A stretch of 64,000 nt of DNA from JAUVUV01 sp964548275. Its GTDB lineage: Bacteria > Gemmatimonadota > Glassbacteria > GWA2-58-10. Below, piece after piece: positions 43,264 through 52,954 of this stretch. Each line of letters begins with the position of its first letter. The first letter of the stretch is position 1. Below the pieces are notes generated by a model that had not been told where the DNA came from, made no database searches, and worked only from the letters and a program-made list of their open reading frames with translations. The position numbers were made by a program, and so were the translations under genes. The stretch covers positions 62,001 to 126,000 of the forward strand of contig CAZJQI010000003.1 in assembly GCA_964548275.1 (NCBI GenBank). Reading direction: 5' to 3'.

Positions 43264-44673
43264 TCAAGTATAAATAAACTCGGCAGTTAGTGTGCAGTTC
43301 CGGTCTGATACAAGCCGGACCCAGTGTGCGCTGAAACCCTGAGGAAATATGTGATAGCGGTATTTTCCGGGACCCAGCCGAATCGATTCATATTTTTTCC
43401 ACGTGCCGTCACCCAGGAAATCCACCTCGACCGTAATTTCCACCTCCGGCCCGCTTTCATGAACAAGATGCAGCACCTTTTTATCGAAACCGGTCATCAG
43501 GTAAGGATCGGACGGCTCACCGGCGGTCACCTGTGTCCTGCGCCAGGGGCCGCCCCAACCCTGCGGTTTGCCGAAACTCCAGAGATCATCTGTCTTGCCG
43601 AACCAGATACCCGACTGCGACTGTGGCGAAAGCAGGTTTCCCCCCACCGGGGTGGCCTGGTTGCCTGCCATAACAAACATCCCGCAGAATGAGCAGAAAT
43701 CCGGCACGATCCGCAGGTGAGTACAGATCGGCCGCACGCCCCATATCTTGTTCCCGTAGGCCAATGGAGACAGTTCGTAGAACATGCCGTGGCAGTCCAT
43801 GAGAAAGCGTTCGGTCTCCACCTCGCGGATCCGGGTCCATTCGGTGGTCCACCCGTGGTCGAAAGTGTGGCTGGCCTTGGGAAAGCGGCAGGTGTTCCAC
43901 CTGCCGCCTGTAAAAACTTTCAGGATCGCGGATGAATCATCCCAGCCATTGGCGAAAATCGCACCGCCCAGTGATTCACGCGCGAAAACATCCATGAACG
44001 GCTTGTCTTCTATTACTGTCCACGTTTGTCCATCCCATTCAGCGAGCTTGCCGTCCGTATCACCAATAAAATAATAGCTGTTGTTCGCCACCACTACACG
44101 GGCCTGGGCTGTGTATCCCCCCTTGAAATGCGGCTGCCCTTTAATTTTAAATTCCCTGGCCAGATCGAACAACTCCTTTGCCCGAAGGGTATGGACATCC
44201 ACCTCAAAAAAAGGGCCTTCCATGGTGAGGAAATAGAGCTTATTCTCCGGATCTTCGAGATGGGTCATAGTGGCGGTGAGGCGGTGATCCAGCAGATCCT
44301 CGATGACCCGGAAATTCCCTTCCATGTCGATCATGTAGGGCCCGATACTGACCTGGTTGGAGGGCGCGTGAAAAAGGCGGTTGGCATAGACACCGTTACT
44401 GACATGAACCTGCTGGATGTCGAGGTTTTCATCGATACAGTACAGGCCGGTGCCTGTGCCGGATTTTCCGCCCCGGGAACTGACATAAGTCACTGCCCAG
44501 AGCCTGTCCGCCCAGGCGATCAACGCTCCCACGCCGCTTTCCGTGCGCCTGGGCCCGCTGTCTGCCTTGACACCCAGAATCGGGACAGAGGAACGAATAG
44601 CCAACCCCTCAGCCGCGGCGGTGACCAGCCCGCAGGCAGCCAGTTTAAATGCGTCCCTGCGGGACAGATCCAT
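43264..44673 (-). CDS. Tat-exported protein of unknown function, propeller-like
   Basis: A 469-residue protein with a twin-arginine signal (LSRRDAFKLAACGLVTAAA, R5-R6), implying export folded or with cofactor. The rest is beta-rich with repeated patterns such as LIAWADRLWAVTYV, LYFLTMEG, SYYFIGDTDGKLAEWDG and GIWFGKTDDLWSFG that suggest a beta-propeller (about 45-390), then a beta-sandwich end (about 400-469). No family recognised and no catalytic motif seen. It lies between the paralogous TIM-barrel gene and the DUF4832 gene, 42 bp from the latter, so it probably belongs to the same glycan locus. Confidence 0.6.
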   Translation of the reverse strand: MDLSRRDAFKLAACGLVTAAAEGLAIRSSVPILGVKADSGPRRTESGVGALIAWADRLWAVTYVSSRGGKSGTGTGLYCIDENLDIQQVHVSNGVYANRLFHAPSNQVSIGPYMIDMEGNFRVIEDLLDHRLTATMTHLEDPENKLYFLTMEGPFFEVDVHTLRAKELFDLAREFKIKGQPHFKGGYTAQARVVVANNSYYFIGDTDGKLAEWDGQTWTVIEDKPFMDVFARESLGGAIFANGWDDSSAILKVFTGGRWNTCRFPKASHTFDHGWTTEWTRIREVETERFLMDCHGMFYELSPLAYGNKIWGVRPICTHLRIVPDFCSFCGMFVMAGNQATPVGGNLLSPQSQSGIWFGKTDDLWSFGKPQGWGGPWRRTQVTAGEPSDPYLMTGFDKKVLHLVHESGPEVEITVEVDFLGDGTWKKYESIRLGPGKYRYHIFPQGFSAHWVRLVSDRNCTLTAEFIYT

Positions 44674-44715
44674 GATCCATACTCCTTTCCAGAGTGAAAA
44701 CCGCTCAGGTAAAGA

Positions 44716-46131
44716 TCACGATTTGATCTCGACCCGGCTGAGCCTGTACCAGCCTTCCTGGTCAAGGTCTCCAATAGCGAGCTTTATCCCGGGCTTCAGG
44801 CTTTGGGGGTCCAGAAAAGCGATATAAATATCGTAGCTCCCTGAAGCCAGGCCTGAGGGAAGCTCGAGCCGGGCCGAAACCCGGTGTTCTCCGGGAAGCC
44901 AGCCGGTGATATCGATATCGGTTTCGAATGATTGTACTGCGCCGCTGCCGGTATTTCGAAGCTGGAAGGCCACGGGATGTTTCAGGTAACAGGGGGCCAC
45001 GCCTTTATTCTCCCAGAGCATTTCGAGAGCGAGCGTTTTACCGGCCTTTGCCCTGTCTTTGTGTTCGAGCCTTTTAAGCACGTAGCGGTAGCCCATCTTT
45101 TTCTGAAGTTCCTCCACTTCGGGCCACCACGCCTCCGGGATCGGGAACGACTTGTTGTTCAAAGCAGACATGTGCCATTCCAGGATCTTGTTGAAAATGA
45201 AATCCACATCCCAGCCTTCATCGTACCACCACTGGAAGTTGCCGCAGGTTTCAAACACGATCGGGGCGGTTTTCCAGACCTTGCTCATGCCCTCGAGTCC
45301 GAAAGCGCGGGGATAGCGGATGAGCATGTGGTTGGTCGGTGTGCCGTCTTTCTCGAAAAAGCGGTTCTCGGTCATATCCCCCACGCAGTCTGCCCGAACA
45401 CCGGTTCCTTTGGAGATTGCATATTTCAGCGCCTCGTGGGCGTCCACTTGCATTACCAGGGGGGTTTCCTGGAAACTTTCAAGGTAGATATCGACCATCC
45501 GGAATTGGTTCTCCAACAGAGGCATATGCTCGTAGTTCAGCCCCTCGGTATGCCATTCGCCCCAGTGTCCGACCGAGCCGATATCTACATGATCAATATC
45601 AGGATGGCCGTCGTAGCGCTCAGCCAGTGCACGGATCAAACGCCCATGTTTTTCGAAAAATACCTCTGAATCGTAATCCGGCATCCAGCGCTTGCCATCT
45701 GGATAGTAAAAACCCGACGCACCTGAATTTTTGTACCAACGAGGAACCTCCATTCTATCGTCGGCAGACTTGTCTGCAACTTCATGCCCGTTCTGGCACA
45801 TCACCCGAAAGGCGAGTTTCTGACCCCTCTCGCGGCAAAGTTCAAGAATGCTGTCGATCATCGCGAAATTGACCCTTCCCTCCTCTGGCTCCAGCACGTC
45901 CCAGTACCAGCGGAAATATGCTATCGAGCACTCCGGGTGGTTTGCGTTTATCTCATCGTGGTTGAAACTGTAAAAGGTGGTGAAACCCATCCCGGGGTTG
46001 ACCAGCACCTCATCTATCTCCACCGGCTCCACGACCAGCGTTTTCGGCAGGGAGCAGCCCTGGAACATAAAGGGGAAAATCAGAACGGCAAGTATTGCCG
46101 TAACCTTAAACAAACTCCTGGGTGAACACAT
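44716..46131 (-). CDS. DUF4832-type lipoprotein, putative glycoside hydrolase
   Basis: A 471-residue probable lipoprotein (signal 1-25, Cys26 in FQGCS). The barrel shows VNPGMGFTTFYSFN, CSIAYFRWYWDVLEPEEGRV (an A-clan GH-like strand) and DHVDIGSVGHWGEWHTEGLN, typical of DUF4832/DUF4874 proteins; E in GEWH and E in VFETCGNFQWW are candidate catalytic residues. A C-terminal beta-sandwich (about 355-471) is a DUF4832-type accessory domain. Substrate unknown. It has a good AGGGAG ribosome site and is 48 bp from the GH42-like gene upstream, so cotranscription is likely. Confidence 0.7.
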   Translation of the reverse strand: MCSPRSLFKVTAILAVLIFPFMFQGCSLPKTLVVEPVEIDEVLVNPGMGFTTFYSFNHDEINANHPECSIAYFRWYWDVLEPEEGRVNFAMIDSILELCRERGQKLAFRVMCQNGHEVADKSADDRMEVPRWYKNSGASGFYYPDGKRWMPDYDSEVFFEKHGRLIRALAERYDGHPDIDHVDIGSVGHWGEWHTEGLNYEHMPLLENQFRMVDIYLESFQETPLVMQVDAHEALKYAISKGTGVRADCVGDMTENRFFEKDGTPTNHMLIRYPRAFGLEGMSKVWKTAPIVFETCGNFQWWYDEGWDVDFIFNKILEWHMSALNNKSFPIPEAWWPEVEELQKKMGYRYVLKRLEHKDRAKAGKTLALEMLWENKGVAPCYLKHPVAFQLRNTGSGAVQSFETDIDITGWLPGEHRVSARLELPSGLASGSYDIYIAFLDPQSLKPGIKLAIGDLDQEGWYRLSRVEIKS

Positions 46132-46179
46132 GGATTAAATCTCCCTTCGCGTGCATAAAAGCGGAAAGCAGTGATAATT

Positions 46180-48258
46180 TCAACTGCCGGACTGCGTGAC
46201 CACGATCATGTCGTAAACCTCAAGAAACGGCACGGTGAACCGGCAGCGCTTGCCCACGAGACTGAATTCAAGTTCCTGCGAACCCTCCCGGTCAGGAGAG
46301 ATCACCCGCACTCTGCGGACTTTCCTGCCCCGGTCGATCCTGACATCCACAGGGATATTCGCCAGAACGCCGCCCTTCTTGTAATTGACCAGATGGATCA
46401 TGATCAGGTTGTCTTTCTCCACCTGCTCCACTGCCACCCAGTCAGGTACTTCTACCTCCAGGCTGAAACGGCCTCCAGCAGCCCGGCCCACCGCATCTCC
46501 CAGCTCGCGCCAGTTGGAGGGCAGGAGCCAGGTTCCCCGCCCCAGATGACCGTCCCAGGAGCCGGTCCAGCGCGCGGCCTGCTCCCTGTCCAGGGGAATA
46601 ATCTCCGGTATGTATACCACCCGCCCGCCCCGGGTGGCCTCGGTCTTGTTCGAGAAAGCAGGGGAAGTACCCTCGCCAGGGATCCAGCTTTCATCCATCC
46701 CGATCACTTCGGCTAAACCGGGACGAACCCGCCTTCGTCCCCAATGGTCGAAGTTCGAGGTTTCTCCGGTAAGTACCAGTCCTCCGCCGGAATCGACAAA
46801 CCTTGCTATCCGCGCGACATGTCCATCAGCCAGGTTATTCTGCCCGGCCAGCACGAGAACTTTATAGCGCGAGAGGTCTTCCATCTGCTCGTCGAATATC
46901 AGGTCGAACGGAACGTGGCTCTGGATCATCGCCTGCTCGAACATGCACTGCTCCAGTGCGGCCCGGTGGTTGTCGTAGGCCATTGTGGCGTAGGAACGCA
47001 ACAGAGCGGCGTCCTCGCGGTTGCGCGTGCCTGTGAAAAGGTCTCGATTGTCCATGTAGAATTTATAATACTTATAATGGACGGTTTCCCGATTACCGAG
47101 CTGTACGTTGCCTGCAGTCTGGTTAAACGCGAGGTTCTCGGCCAGCATCCGCTCGTCACCCTTGTAGGTCAGCACGATGTTATCCAGGCTCCGGCCTAGC
47201 TTGAAAGTCCTTATTTTGGAGATCAGCACTCCACGGTCGTCATAGTCAGCGTGGTTGATTTCCTCGCTCCACATGATCTCGGTATATTTCATAAACCAGG
47301 GATGCCAGAGCGCGGCCTGGAAAGCCCTGTTCCGGCCGTAAAGACCGTGGGGGTTGGTGTCTATGGCAATCTCGGGGTTCAGCGAGCGGGCGTATTCGGT
47401 CATCTCTCTCAACCAGTCGGCCATTACCCAGCAGCGGAAATCGACCCACTCCTGCTGCACAGGGTCCTTGATCACCCTGATATTGCCCGGCCTGTTGGTC
47501 TGGTTCCAGACCGGCGGCTCGACCAGATGCATGTTGGTGTGGCCGAACCGTTCGATCTGCTGCTGGAGGGTATATTTATCCTGAATGTATTTGCGGAACG
47601 CCTCGACCGTGACCGGACTCTTGTCCGATTCCGGCTCCATGTTGCAGTCGTAATTATCGAAATGAAGCATATCGGTTTTACATTCTTCCACCAGTGTCTT
47701 CAGTATTTTTTCTTTGTAATATTTCCGGTACTCTGGATGCGCCAGGTTCGGCTTGTAGCGGTAAGACTGCTGAAAGCCATAGGTAAGCCGGATCGGCCGG
47801 CCGAGTTCATCCCGCTGGATCCACTCCCTGGCCCGGGGGTCCTCGGCAAAGAAAGTTTCCCCCACGATAGTCATCACCTGGCTGTAGGTATCAAGCTTCA
47901 TCCCGTGTTTGTGCAAGTAGCCTGAAAGCGTTTTGAGCATCTCCATTTCTTTGCGCTCAGCCCCGTAGCCGAACCCTTTGTAACCGTGGGTATGGTACAC
48001 CTCGATACCGGCGTTTTTGGCCGCGATTACGGTACTTTCCTTGTGCTCATCCACAAAACGCTGCCAGGCTTCCTCGTACTGAAAGCCGCCGCCTTTCCTG
48101 ACACGGAAAATGAAAGGTTCGTGGTGGCCCCAGCCGAGCACCACGCCGTTGTCGACCCAGCCGGCCCGTTTTTCCTGATAATATTTCCTCTCAGCCTGCA
48201 ATACGGAAAAGGCGATCAGCAGCAGGAAAACAATGATTCCGGGCGTGGAGCTTTTCAT
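46180..48258 (-). CDS. Secreted GH42-like (beta-galactosidase-type) protein
   Basis: A 692-residue exported protein with a signal peptide (about 1-22). The TIM barrel (about 35-400) has IEVYHTHGYKGFGYG, DMLHFDNYDCNMEPES and IMWSEEINHADYDDRG; the latter two resemble strands carrying catalytic acids in clan-A hydrolases. Residues about 425-560 form a glutamine-amidotransferase-like trimerisation domain (YKVLVLAGQNNLADGHVARI, FVDSGGGLVLTGETS) as in GH42 beta-galactosidases, then a small beta-domain. Overall like GH42/GHL6 rather than a proven member. The ribosome site is GAGGTAATC. It is likely part of the long minus-strand transcription unit. Confidence 0.7.
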   Translation of the reverse strand: MKSSTPGIIVFLLLIAFSVLQAERKYYQEKRAGWVDNGVVLGWGHHEPFIFRVRKGGGFQYEEAWQRFVDEHKESTVIAAKNAGIEVYHTHGYKGFGYGAERKEMEMLKTLSGYLHKHGMKLDTYSQVMTIVGETFFAEDPRAREWIQRDELGRPIRLTYGFQQSYRYKPNLAHPEYRKYYKEKILKTLVEECKTDMLHFDNYDCNMEPESDKSPVTVEAFRKYIQDKYTLQQQIERFGHTNMHLVEPPVWNQTNRPGNIRVIKDPVQQEWVDFRCWVMADWLREMTEYARSLNPEIAIDTNPHGLYGRNRAFQAALWHPWFMKYTEIMWSEEINHADYDDRGVLISKIRTFKLGRSLDNIVLTYKGDERMLAENLAFNQTAGNVQLGNRETVHYKYYKFYMDNRDLFTGTRNREDAALLRSYATMAYDNHRAALEQCMFEQAMIQSHVPFDLIFDEQMEDLSRYKVLVLAGQNNLADGHVARIARFVDSGGGLVLTGETSNFDHWGRRRVRPGLAEVIGMDESWIPGEGTSPAFSNKTEATRGGRVVYIPEIIPLDREQAARWTGSWDGHLGRGTWLLPSNWRELGDAVGRAAGGRFSLEVEVPDWVAVEQVEKDNLIMIHLVNYKKGGVLANIPVDVRIDRGRKVRRVRVISPDREGSQELEFSLVGKRCRFTVPFLEVYDMIVVTQSGS

Positions 48259-48373
48259 GATTACCTCACTTGTAAGGATTCAGTCTGTTAGCAGATCAAG
48301 CAGCCTCTCCCTGGCGAAATCTCAGCTATCAGCTTTCGCAAGCATGTCAGGGATCGATTTCTTTCTATGCCGT

Positions 48374-50434
48374 TCAGTAAGGCACACGGATCAGGTATGT
48401 TTTGCCCTCGAATTTTACCCGCAGCAGCCCTTTATTTTCAGAAGCAGTTATCAGAGGATCTGACGGCAGCCTGCCCCGGGTGCCGTCAACATAAATCGCC
48501 ACAATCGTATTGGACGACACCGGCTGGCTGCTCTGCCAGTGCGGGAACGCACCCCTGCCCCCGAAATTATGCGAGTGTTTCCACCCGGTGCGTGGTTCCA
48601 GCAGCTCGAACTCTAGCTTTCCTTCGGGAGCCTGAATGACTTTCATTGTCGAATGGCACTCACCCCCGTGGATCCTCAGGCTGTTTTCGCCCGCTTCTCT
48701 TTGCAGGTTCTCGCCGTGGGGCACGCTGATCCCGTATCCCCCGAGATAGAGATATGCCGGCCTTGCGCTGTTATGCCAGAAAACATGCACCTCGCCGCTG
48801 GTGCCGACCAGGGTGTGCGTGATTACCTCGCCGAAATCATACCAGACAGTATCTGCTCCTTCCGTATCAGGGACAGGTATGTCCTCCACGCTGATTAGGT
48901 GGTCGTCGGTTACCTGAATCGCCCGCGGCCGCTCGCGGAAATGCCAGTTTTGGCTGTCAAAAGAGGTGCCGGTTCGTCCTGCTCCCAGGTCCGGGCCGCC
49001 GTCGCCGGTGGCACACCATCCGAGATAGCTGGAGTAGGCGTGCTGGCAATACTTGATCCCACGCTGCCAGCTTCCCCAGTGAGAGAATGGCTGCCCGACC
49101 GGGTAAAGCCGAGCCTCGCCGTCGATCGGGCTGACTTTCACCAGCATCTGCGCTGCCGGCAGGGGTACCCTGCCTCCTGCCTCATCTGCTGGCATGGGCA
49201 GCTCAACTTCGTTCCAGAAAGGATGGTTCTCCGGGATCAGAAGGGCAACAAGCCCCTGGACAGCCCAGTAGGGTGAGCCCCGGTCGATATACGGTTCGGC
49301 GACCACGGTGTTGGGGCCGCGGTATCCCGGCTCCAGAAGGCCGCGTTCGCTCAGGGCTCCATGCTCCCAGAAATATTTCAGGCAGCCCGAGGCGATCCTC
49401 CGGGCCTGGCCTGAAGCAAGCGTGCAGGTATTGTTGAGCACGGTCCAGCCCACTGGCGCAAGACAGGCGAAACGGTACGTGGTGGAGCGGCCCCAGGGCA
49501 CAGGTGAGCCGTCCCGGCCGAAAAGGTAAGGATAGCTCTCCAGGAAAAGCGCGGTGGTTTGCCTGACCCGCTCCCCGAATTGACTATGCCACGGCTTGTC
49601 GAACCGGGTCAGGGCATGATTGTAGAGTTGAAAGGCCCAGAGGTTGTAAAGGTCGAAACTGCGGTTGCCCCCGTCGATAAACCAGCCGTCCCCGCGATAC
49701 CAGTTGAACAGGCGCTCGAACATCCGGGTAAGGAATTCGCGGTTGGACTCCACCCCGTGGCGGTCGAGGATCGGCACGGTGATCATGTGAAAGTGCCAGT
49801 GATTGCAGTCATAGGCGATCGTGTGAGCCAGGTCCTTGAAATAGGCCAGGATATTCTTTTTCTCCTTTTCGCTGAACGGTTTCCAGAAAAACTCCGGGCT
49901 GATCAGAATTCCCATGGCCAGATTGGTCCCGAAAACGTCGTATTTGGGATGAGGACCCCAGTAATGCGGGCCGTCCGGGTCAGTGCCGCGCCTGATTTCT
50001 TTCAGGTAGGGCTCGGTTATCGAGCCTTTGTATCCGGGAACCCTGTTATTTCCGGTGGCGGCAGTATATATCGCAACCAGCGTCAGGCTGCGGTCGAACG
50101 CCTCGCGGCTTCCACCCACATCGAACAGTCTCCCGAAATGGCCGGTCTCCTCCGGGTCTCCGACCAGTTCAGGCATCCCGGTTTCCCTGTCGAAATAGGG
50201 AAGGATTCCGGCGATTATCTTTTCGGCTATCTCCAGCCAGTGCTCCCTGGTGTACCCGGTGAACGGACTCAACTGGAAATTATCTTTGGCTTTCAGGACA
50301 GCGTTTTTACTCATCGAGCTTTCCTTTTCAGCGGCCATGCTGGGTACCGGAGTCAAGGACAGCGCGGCAAAGAGCACAGCGCACAACACGATCAGAATTT
50401 TCGCAAGCCTCGACTTGCTTTTCGGTTCTTTCAT
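48374..50434 (-). CDS. Secreted DUF2264 family protein
   Basis: A 686-residue exported protein (signal about 1-34, ending SMAAEK). The helical core matches DUF2264: HFGRLFDVGGSREAFDRSLT, YDCNHWHFHMITVPILDRHG, GDGWFIDGGNRSFDLYNLWA and SPYWAVQGLVAL. DUF2264 proteins are (alpha/alpha)-barrel enzymes often found in uronic-acid-type glycan loci and are suspected lyases or hydrolases. The C-terminal 250 residues are a beta-sandwich. Start supported by GGGAGGG upstream. It is transcribed with the heparinase gene 94 bp upstream. Confidence 0.78.
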   Translation of the reverse strand: MKEPKSKSRLAKILIVLCAVLFAALSLTPVPSMAAEKESSMSKNAVLKAKDNFQLSPFTGYTREHWLEIAEKIIAGILPYFDRETGMPELVGDPEETGHFGRLFDVGGSREAFDRSLTLVAIYTAATGNNRVPGYKGSITEPYLKEIRRGTDPDGPHYWGPHPKYDVFGTNLAMGILISPEFFWKPFSEKEKKNILAYFKDLAHTIAYDCNHWHFHMITVPILDRHGVESNREFLTRMFERLFNWYRGDGWFIDGGNRSFDLYNLWAFQLYNHALTRFDKPWHSQFGERVRQTTALFLESYPYLFGRDGSPVPWGRSTTYRFACLAPVGWTVLNNTCTLASGQARRIASGCLKYFWEHGALSERGLLEPGYRGPNTVVAEPYIDRGSPYWAVQGLVALLIPENHPFWNEVELPMPADEAGGRVPLPAAQMLVKVSPIDGEARLYPVGQPFSHWGSWQRGIKYCQHAYSSYLGWCATGDGGPDLGAGRTGTSFDSQNWHFRERPRAIQVTDDHLISVEDIPVPDTEGADTVWYDFGEVITHTLVGTSGEVHVFWHNSARPAYLYLGGYGISVPHGENLQREAGENSLRIHGGECHSTMKVIQAPEGKLEFELLEPRTGWKHSHNFGGRGAFPHWQSSQPVSSNTIVAIYVDGTRGRLPSDPLITASENKGLLRVKFEGKTYLIRVPY

Positions 50435-50528
50435 CGGTACCCTCCCTTGTAATTAAATCTAGATCTCAAAACTATAGTTTCTCGCGCTATTCTGATATTT
50501 TACTAAGGCTGCCAGGATCCTGCCGGTG

Positions 50529-52865
50529 TCATTTCAGCAGGATTTCTCTCTTACCCAGATCCCAATCAATAGAAATCCGCCTATCTTCAAAGTCCCAGCC
50601 TAAACTGGTTAGGCCATCCATATTTATTTCTGAATGCAAATCTTTCAGCTCCGGAGAATCTTTACCTCTTGCATGCAAAAGGGCAAAGATAGCTGTAAAG
50701 CCGTTATTAAAAGAAGGAGAGATAACGAGCCGTTTTGTCTGCCGGAACCTGTCATGTGGATTTTTAATCTCGAACTCTTCCCAACTCAGGCCAGTTTCAG
50801 TCGACAGCAGGGAATACAGGTCGAGGCTTGCCTCTCCCAAGCTGGCCATGATATGGGAGGATTCGCTAACAATTTCGGCTTCCGGGTCGAAGTGCAGCAG
50901 CCATTGAGCCTCTCTGGGAAAAGCTACCTCCTCGCTGTGGACGGTCATGCGGATCAGGCGGCAGTTGTGCGGCATGTCGGCCCCGCGGAAAGAAATCCGG
51001 CTGCCCGTTTTCAACTGCACCGGCGGGGAGACGATGAAATGATTGTCACAAACCCGGGAGGTTGTCTTCCAGCTATGCACGGTTTTCCCGTCAACCTCGA
51101 ACGAATACCTGCCCTCACCGGGGAAGTTGTCGAGGTAGTTGGCCGTGATAGTATAAGTGCCTGGCTTCCCCTCGAAAATCGTATATGCCTCGCCCTCTTT
51201 GCCGACAACATAACCGTTGCTGGCATGCGTGAGCCCGCCGCTGACTTTAAGTTCCTTACTAAAGTAGCTGAACAGCACGCCTTTATCATCAAGTTCTATC
51301 CGGTCTGCCACGAGCAGGACATCCGGCTTGATAAACAGCAGATGCCGCTCGAACTTTTTCAGCCCCAGGGCCGGGTGATAAGCGCGTGTAACATCCCCGA
51401 CAATATAGTCGTATTCAGGGCTGGTGTTGACATGGACGATTTCCGGGTAATGCCGATACTGAAGGCACTCGGCCACGCCCATCCAGATAATGTCCTCGCC
51501 CAGTTGCCCCCGTCCCTTGAACAGCATGGTGTTGTGGTTGGCCGTGCGCTTGAATGTGGTGTAAAGCGGATCGATAGCCAGGAACTGCCCCTTGGCGAAA
51601 ATCTGGAACGAGCCTGCGTCCGGTTGCTGGTGGTTGGTTCCCCAGTCCCACTCGGCTGTAAGCGAGTGTGTTTTGCCCATGAACGGCCCGCACTTGAACC
51701 CGACCAGCATGGCATCCGGGTCGGTCCACGAGGAGCGCATCATCACCTGGTCGTTCTCCTCGAAATGTTTGAAAGTGGGAAACTGCGCCGGGTCTGCCTC
51801 TTCCACGTCCGAATCGTACCAGAGAATGGCCCAGAAAGTGGCCGAGCCTAGCCCGCTTTCTTCTAAATTGATCAGGTATTTGCCCAGCCACTGTGCCACC
51901 CGGTCATTGTACTTTGAGGCAGCCAGAAAAAGCTGCGGCTCCGGTCCGTGCCAGTTTGCATGCCGCGGGGCGTCGCCGAATGTCATGGCCCATTCCTCTG
52001 CGGTGTGGGTGGGCAGAATGCTATGGAGGATCCACGAGGGCATTTCTTTCAGGCCTGGGGTATCGTAAAAATCCCTGCCGAGCAGAGTTCTGGCAAACTC
52101 GGCGTACTTGGCGATAAATTCGAAATCGTATTGTCCGTAACTCAGGCCCTCCAGCGATGTGCCGTCCACGGGCAAGGTACGAAACACCACGTCGAAAAAG
52201 TCCTCGCTGAGCGCCAGCCATTCCGGCGCCCGTTCATCCTCGCCGTAAAGCGCGGCAGCGGCATAGGCGAAACCGCAAAAGTTTGAAATCGCATGGTTCT
52301 GGAAGTACTGGTTGTGGTACCAGACCCGGCCGGTTGTCATTCTCTCGTACTCGGCCTGGGCTTCCCTGGTCAGGCGCTCTGCCACCAGGGAGCGTTCCTC
52401 GGACGTTAAGGACTGGTAAAGCCAGTCGTAGGCCAGGGCGATTCCCTGCAACAAGTGGCCGTGGACAAGGTCATTTTCCGGGTCCCATTCTTGGCTGCGG
52501 GCGAGGTTGAGCAAATGCTTTTTCGCCACTTCCAGATGGGCCTGATCGCCTGTCATCAGCCAGGCGAAACAGAGACCCGGAGCGAGATCGGCGTGTCCGC
52601 GGTTTAGATCCTCAGGCAATGCCTGGCGGCTACCGGCTTCGAGCTTGTCCGGCAGGTCCTGAAAGTAGCGTTCCCAGAGCCATTTGTGCGTACTGCTGAG
52701 GCTTGATTTCAGTCTCTTCTGCACCTTCGGGGTGAGGAGAATTCTTGGGTGAGGGTTGTTGAGAGCTTGCCTGCCGGTAAGCTCGGCCTCAGGGCCTTCT
52801 TTACCGCAGGAGACAATAACCAGGCATGCTGCGAGAATAAAAGATTTCCAGGCTCCGGCATCCAT
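50529..52865 (-). CDS. Heparinase II/III-family lipoprotein (polysaccharide lyase)
   Basis: A 778-residue probable lipoprotein (Cys20 in IVSCGK). The N-terminal (alpha/alpha) toroid (about 35-365) has NNPHPRILLTPKVQKRLK and WYHNQYFQNHAISNFCGFAY with the Asn/His pair; the C-terminal beta-sandwich (about 370-640) has EWDWGTNHQQPDAGSFQIFA and TANHNTMLF, the heparinase II/III signature with the catalytic His. These enzymes break uronic-acid glycosidic bonds by beta-elimination, for example PL12, PL15, PL17 or PL21. An extra C-terminal domain (about 640-778) is unassigned. The gene lies beside an SSS symporter, fitting uptake of the products. Confidence 0.85.
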   Translation of the reverse strand: MDAGAWKSFILAACLVIVSCGKEGPEAELTGRQALNNPHPRILLTPKVQKRLKSSLSSTHKWLWERYFQDLPDKLEAGSRQALPEDLNRGHADLAPGLCFAWLMTGDQAHLEVAKKHLLNLARSQEWDPENDLVHGHLLQGIALAYDWLYQSLTSEERSLVAERLTREAQAEYERMTTGRVWYHNQYFQNHAISNFCGFAYAAAALYGEDERAPEWLALSEDFFDVVFRTLPVDGTSLEGLSYGQYDFEFIAKYAEFARTLLGRDFYDTPGLKEMPSWILHSILPTHTAEEWAMTFGDAPRHANWHGPEPQLFLAASKYNDRVAQWLGKYLINLEESGLGSATFWAILWYDSDVEEADPAQFPTFKHFEENDQVMMRSSWTDPDAMLVGFKCGPFMGKTHSLTAEWDWGTNHQQPDAGSFQIFAKGQFLAIDPLYTTFKRTANHNTMLFKGRGQLGEDIIWMGVAECLQYRHYPEIVHVNTSPEYDYIVGDVTRAYHPALGLKKFERHLLFIKPDVLLVADRIELDDKGVLFSYFSKELKVSGGLTHASNGYVVGKEGEAYTIFEGKPGTYTITANYLDNFPGEGRYSFEVDGKTVHSWKTTSRVCDNHFIVSPPVQLKTGSRISFRGADMPHNCRLIRMTVHSEEVAFPREAQWLLHFDPEAEIVSESSHIMASLGEASLDLYSLLSTETGLSWEEFEIKNPHDRFRQTKRLVISPSFNNGFTAIFALLHARGKDSPELKDLHSEINMDGLTSLGWDFEDRRISIDWDLGKREILLK

Positions 52866-52954
52866 TTTTACCTCCGCTCTTCAGGGCGAAAACCTGTACT
52901 AAAGAAACATGAAAAGAAATATTTCACATCCGCGGGCAATTTGGAAACAATTAT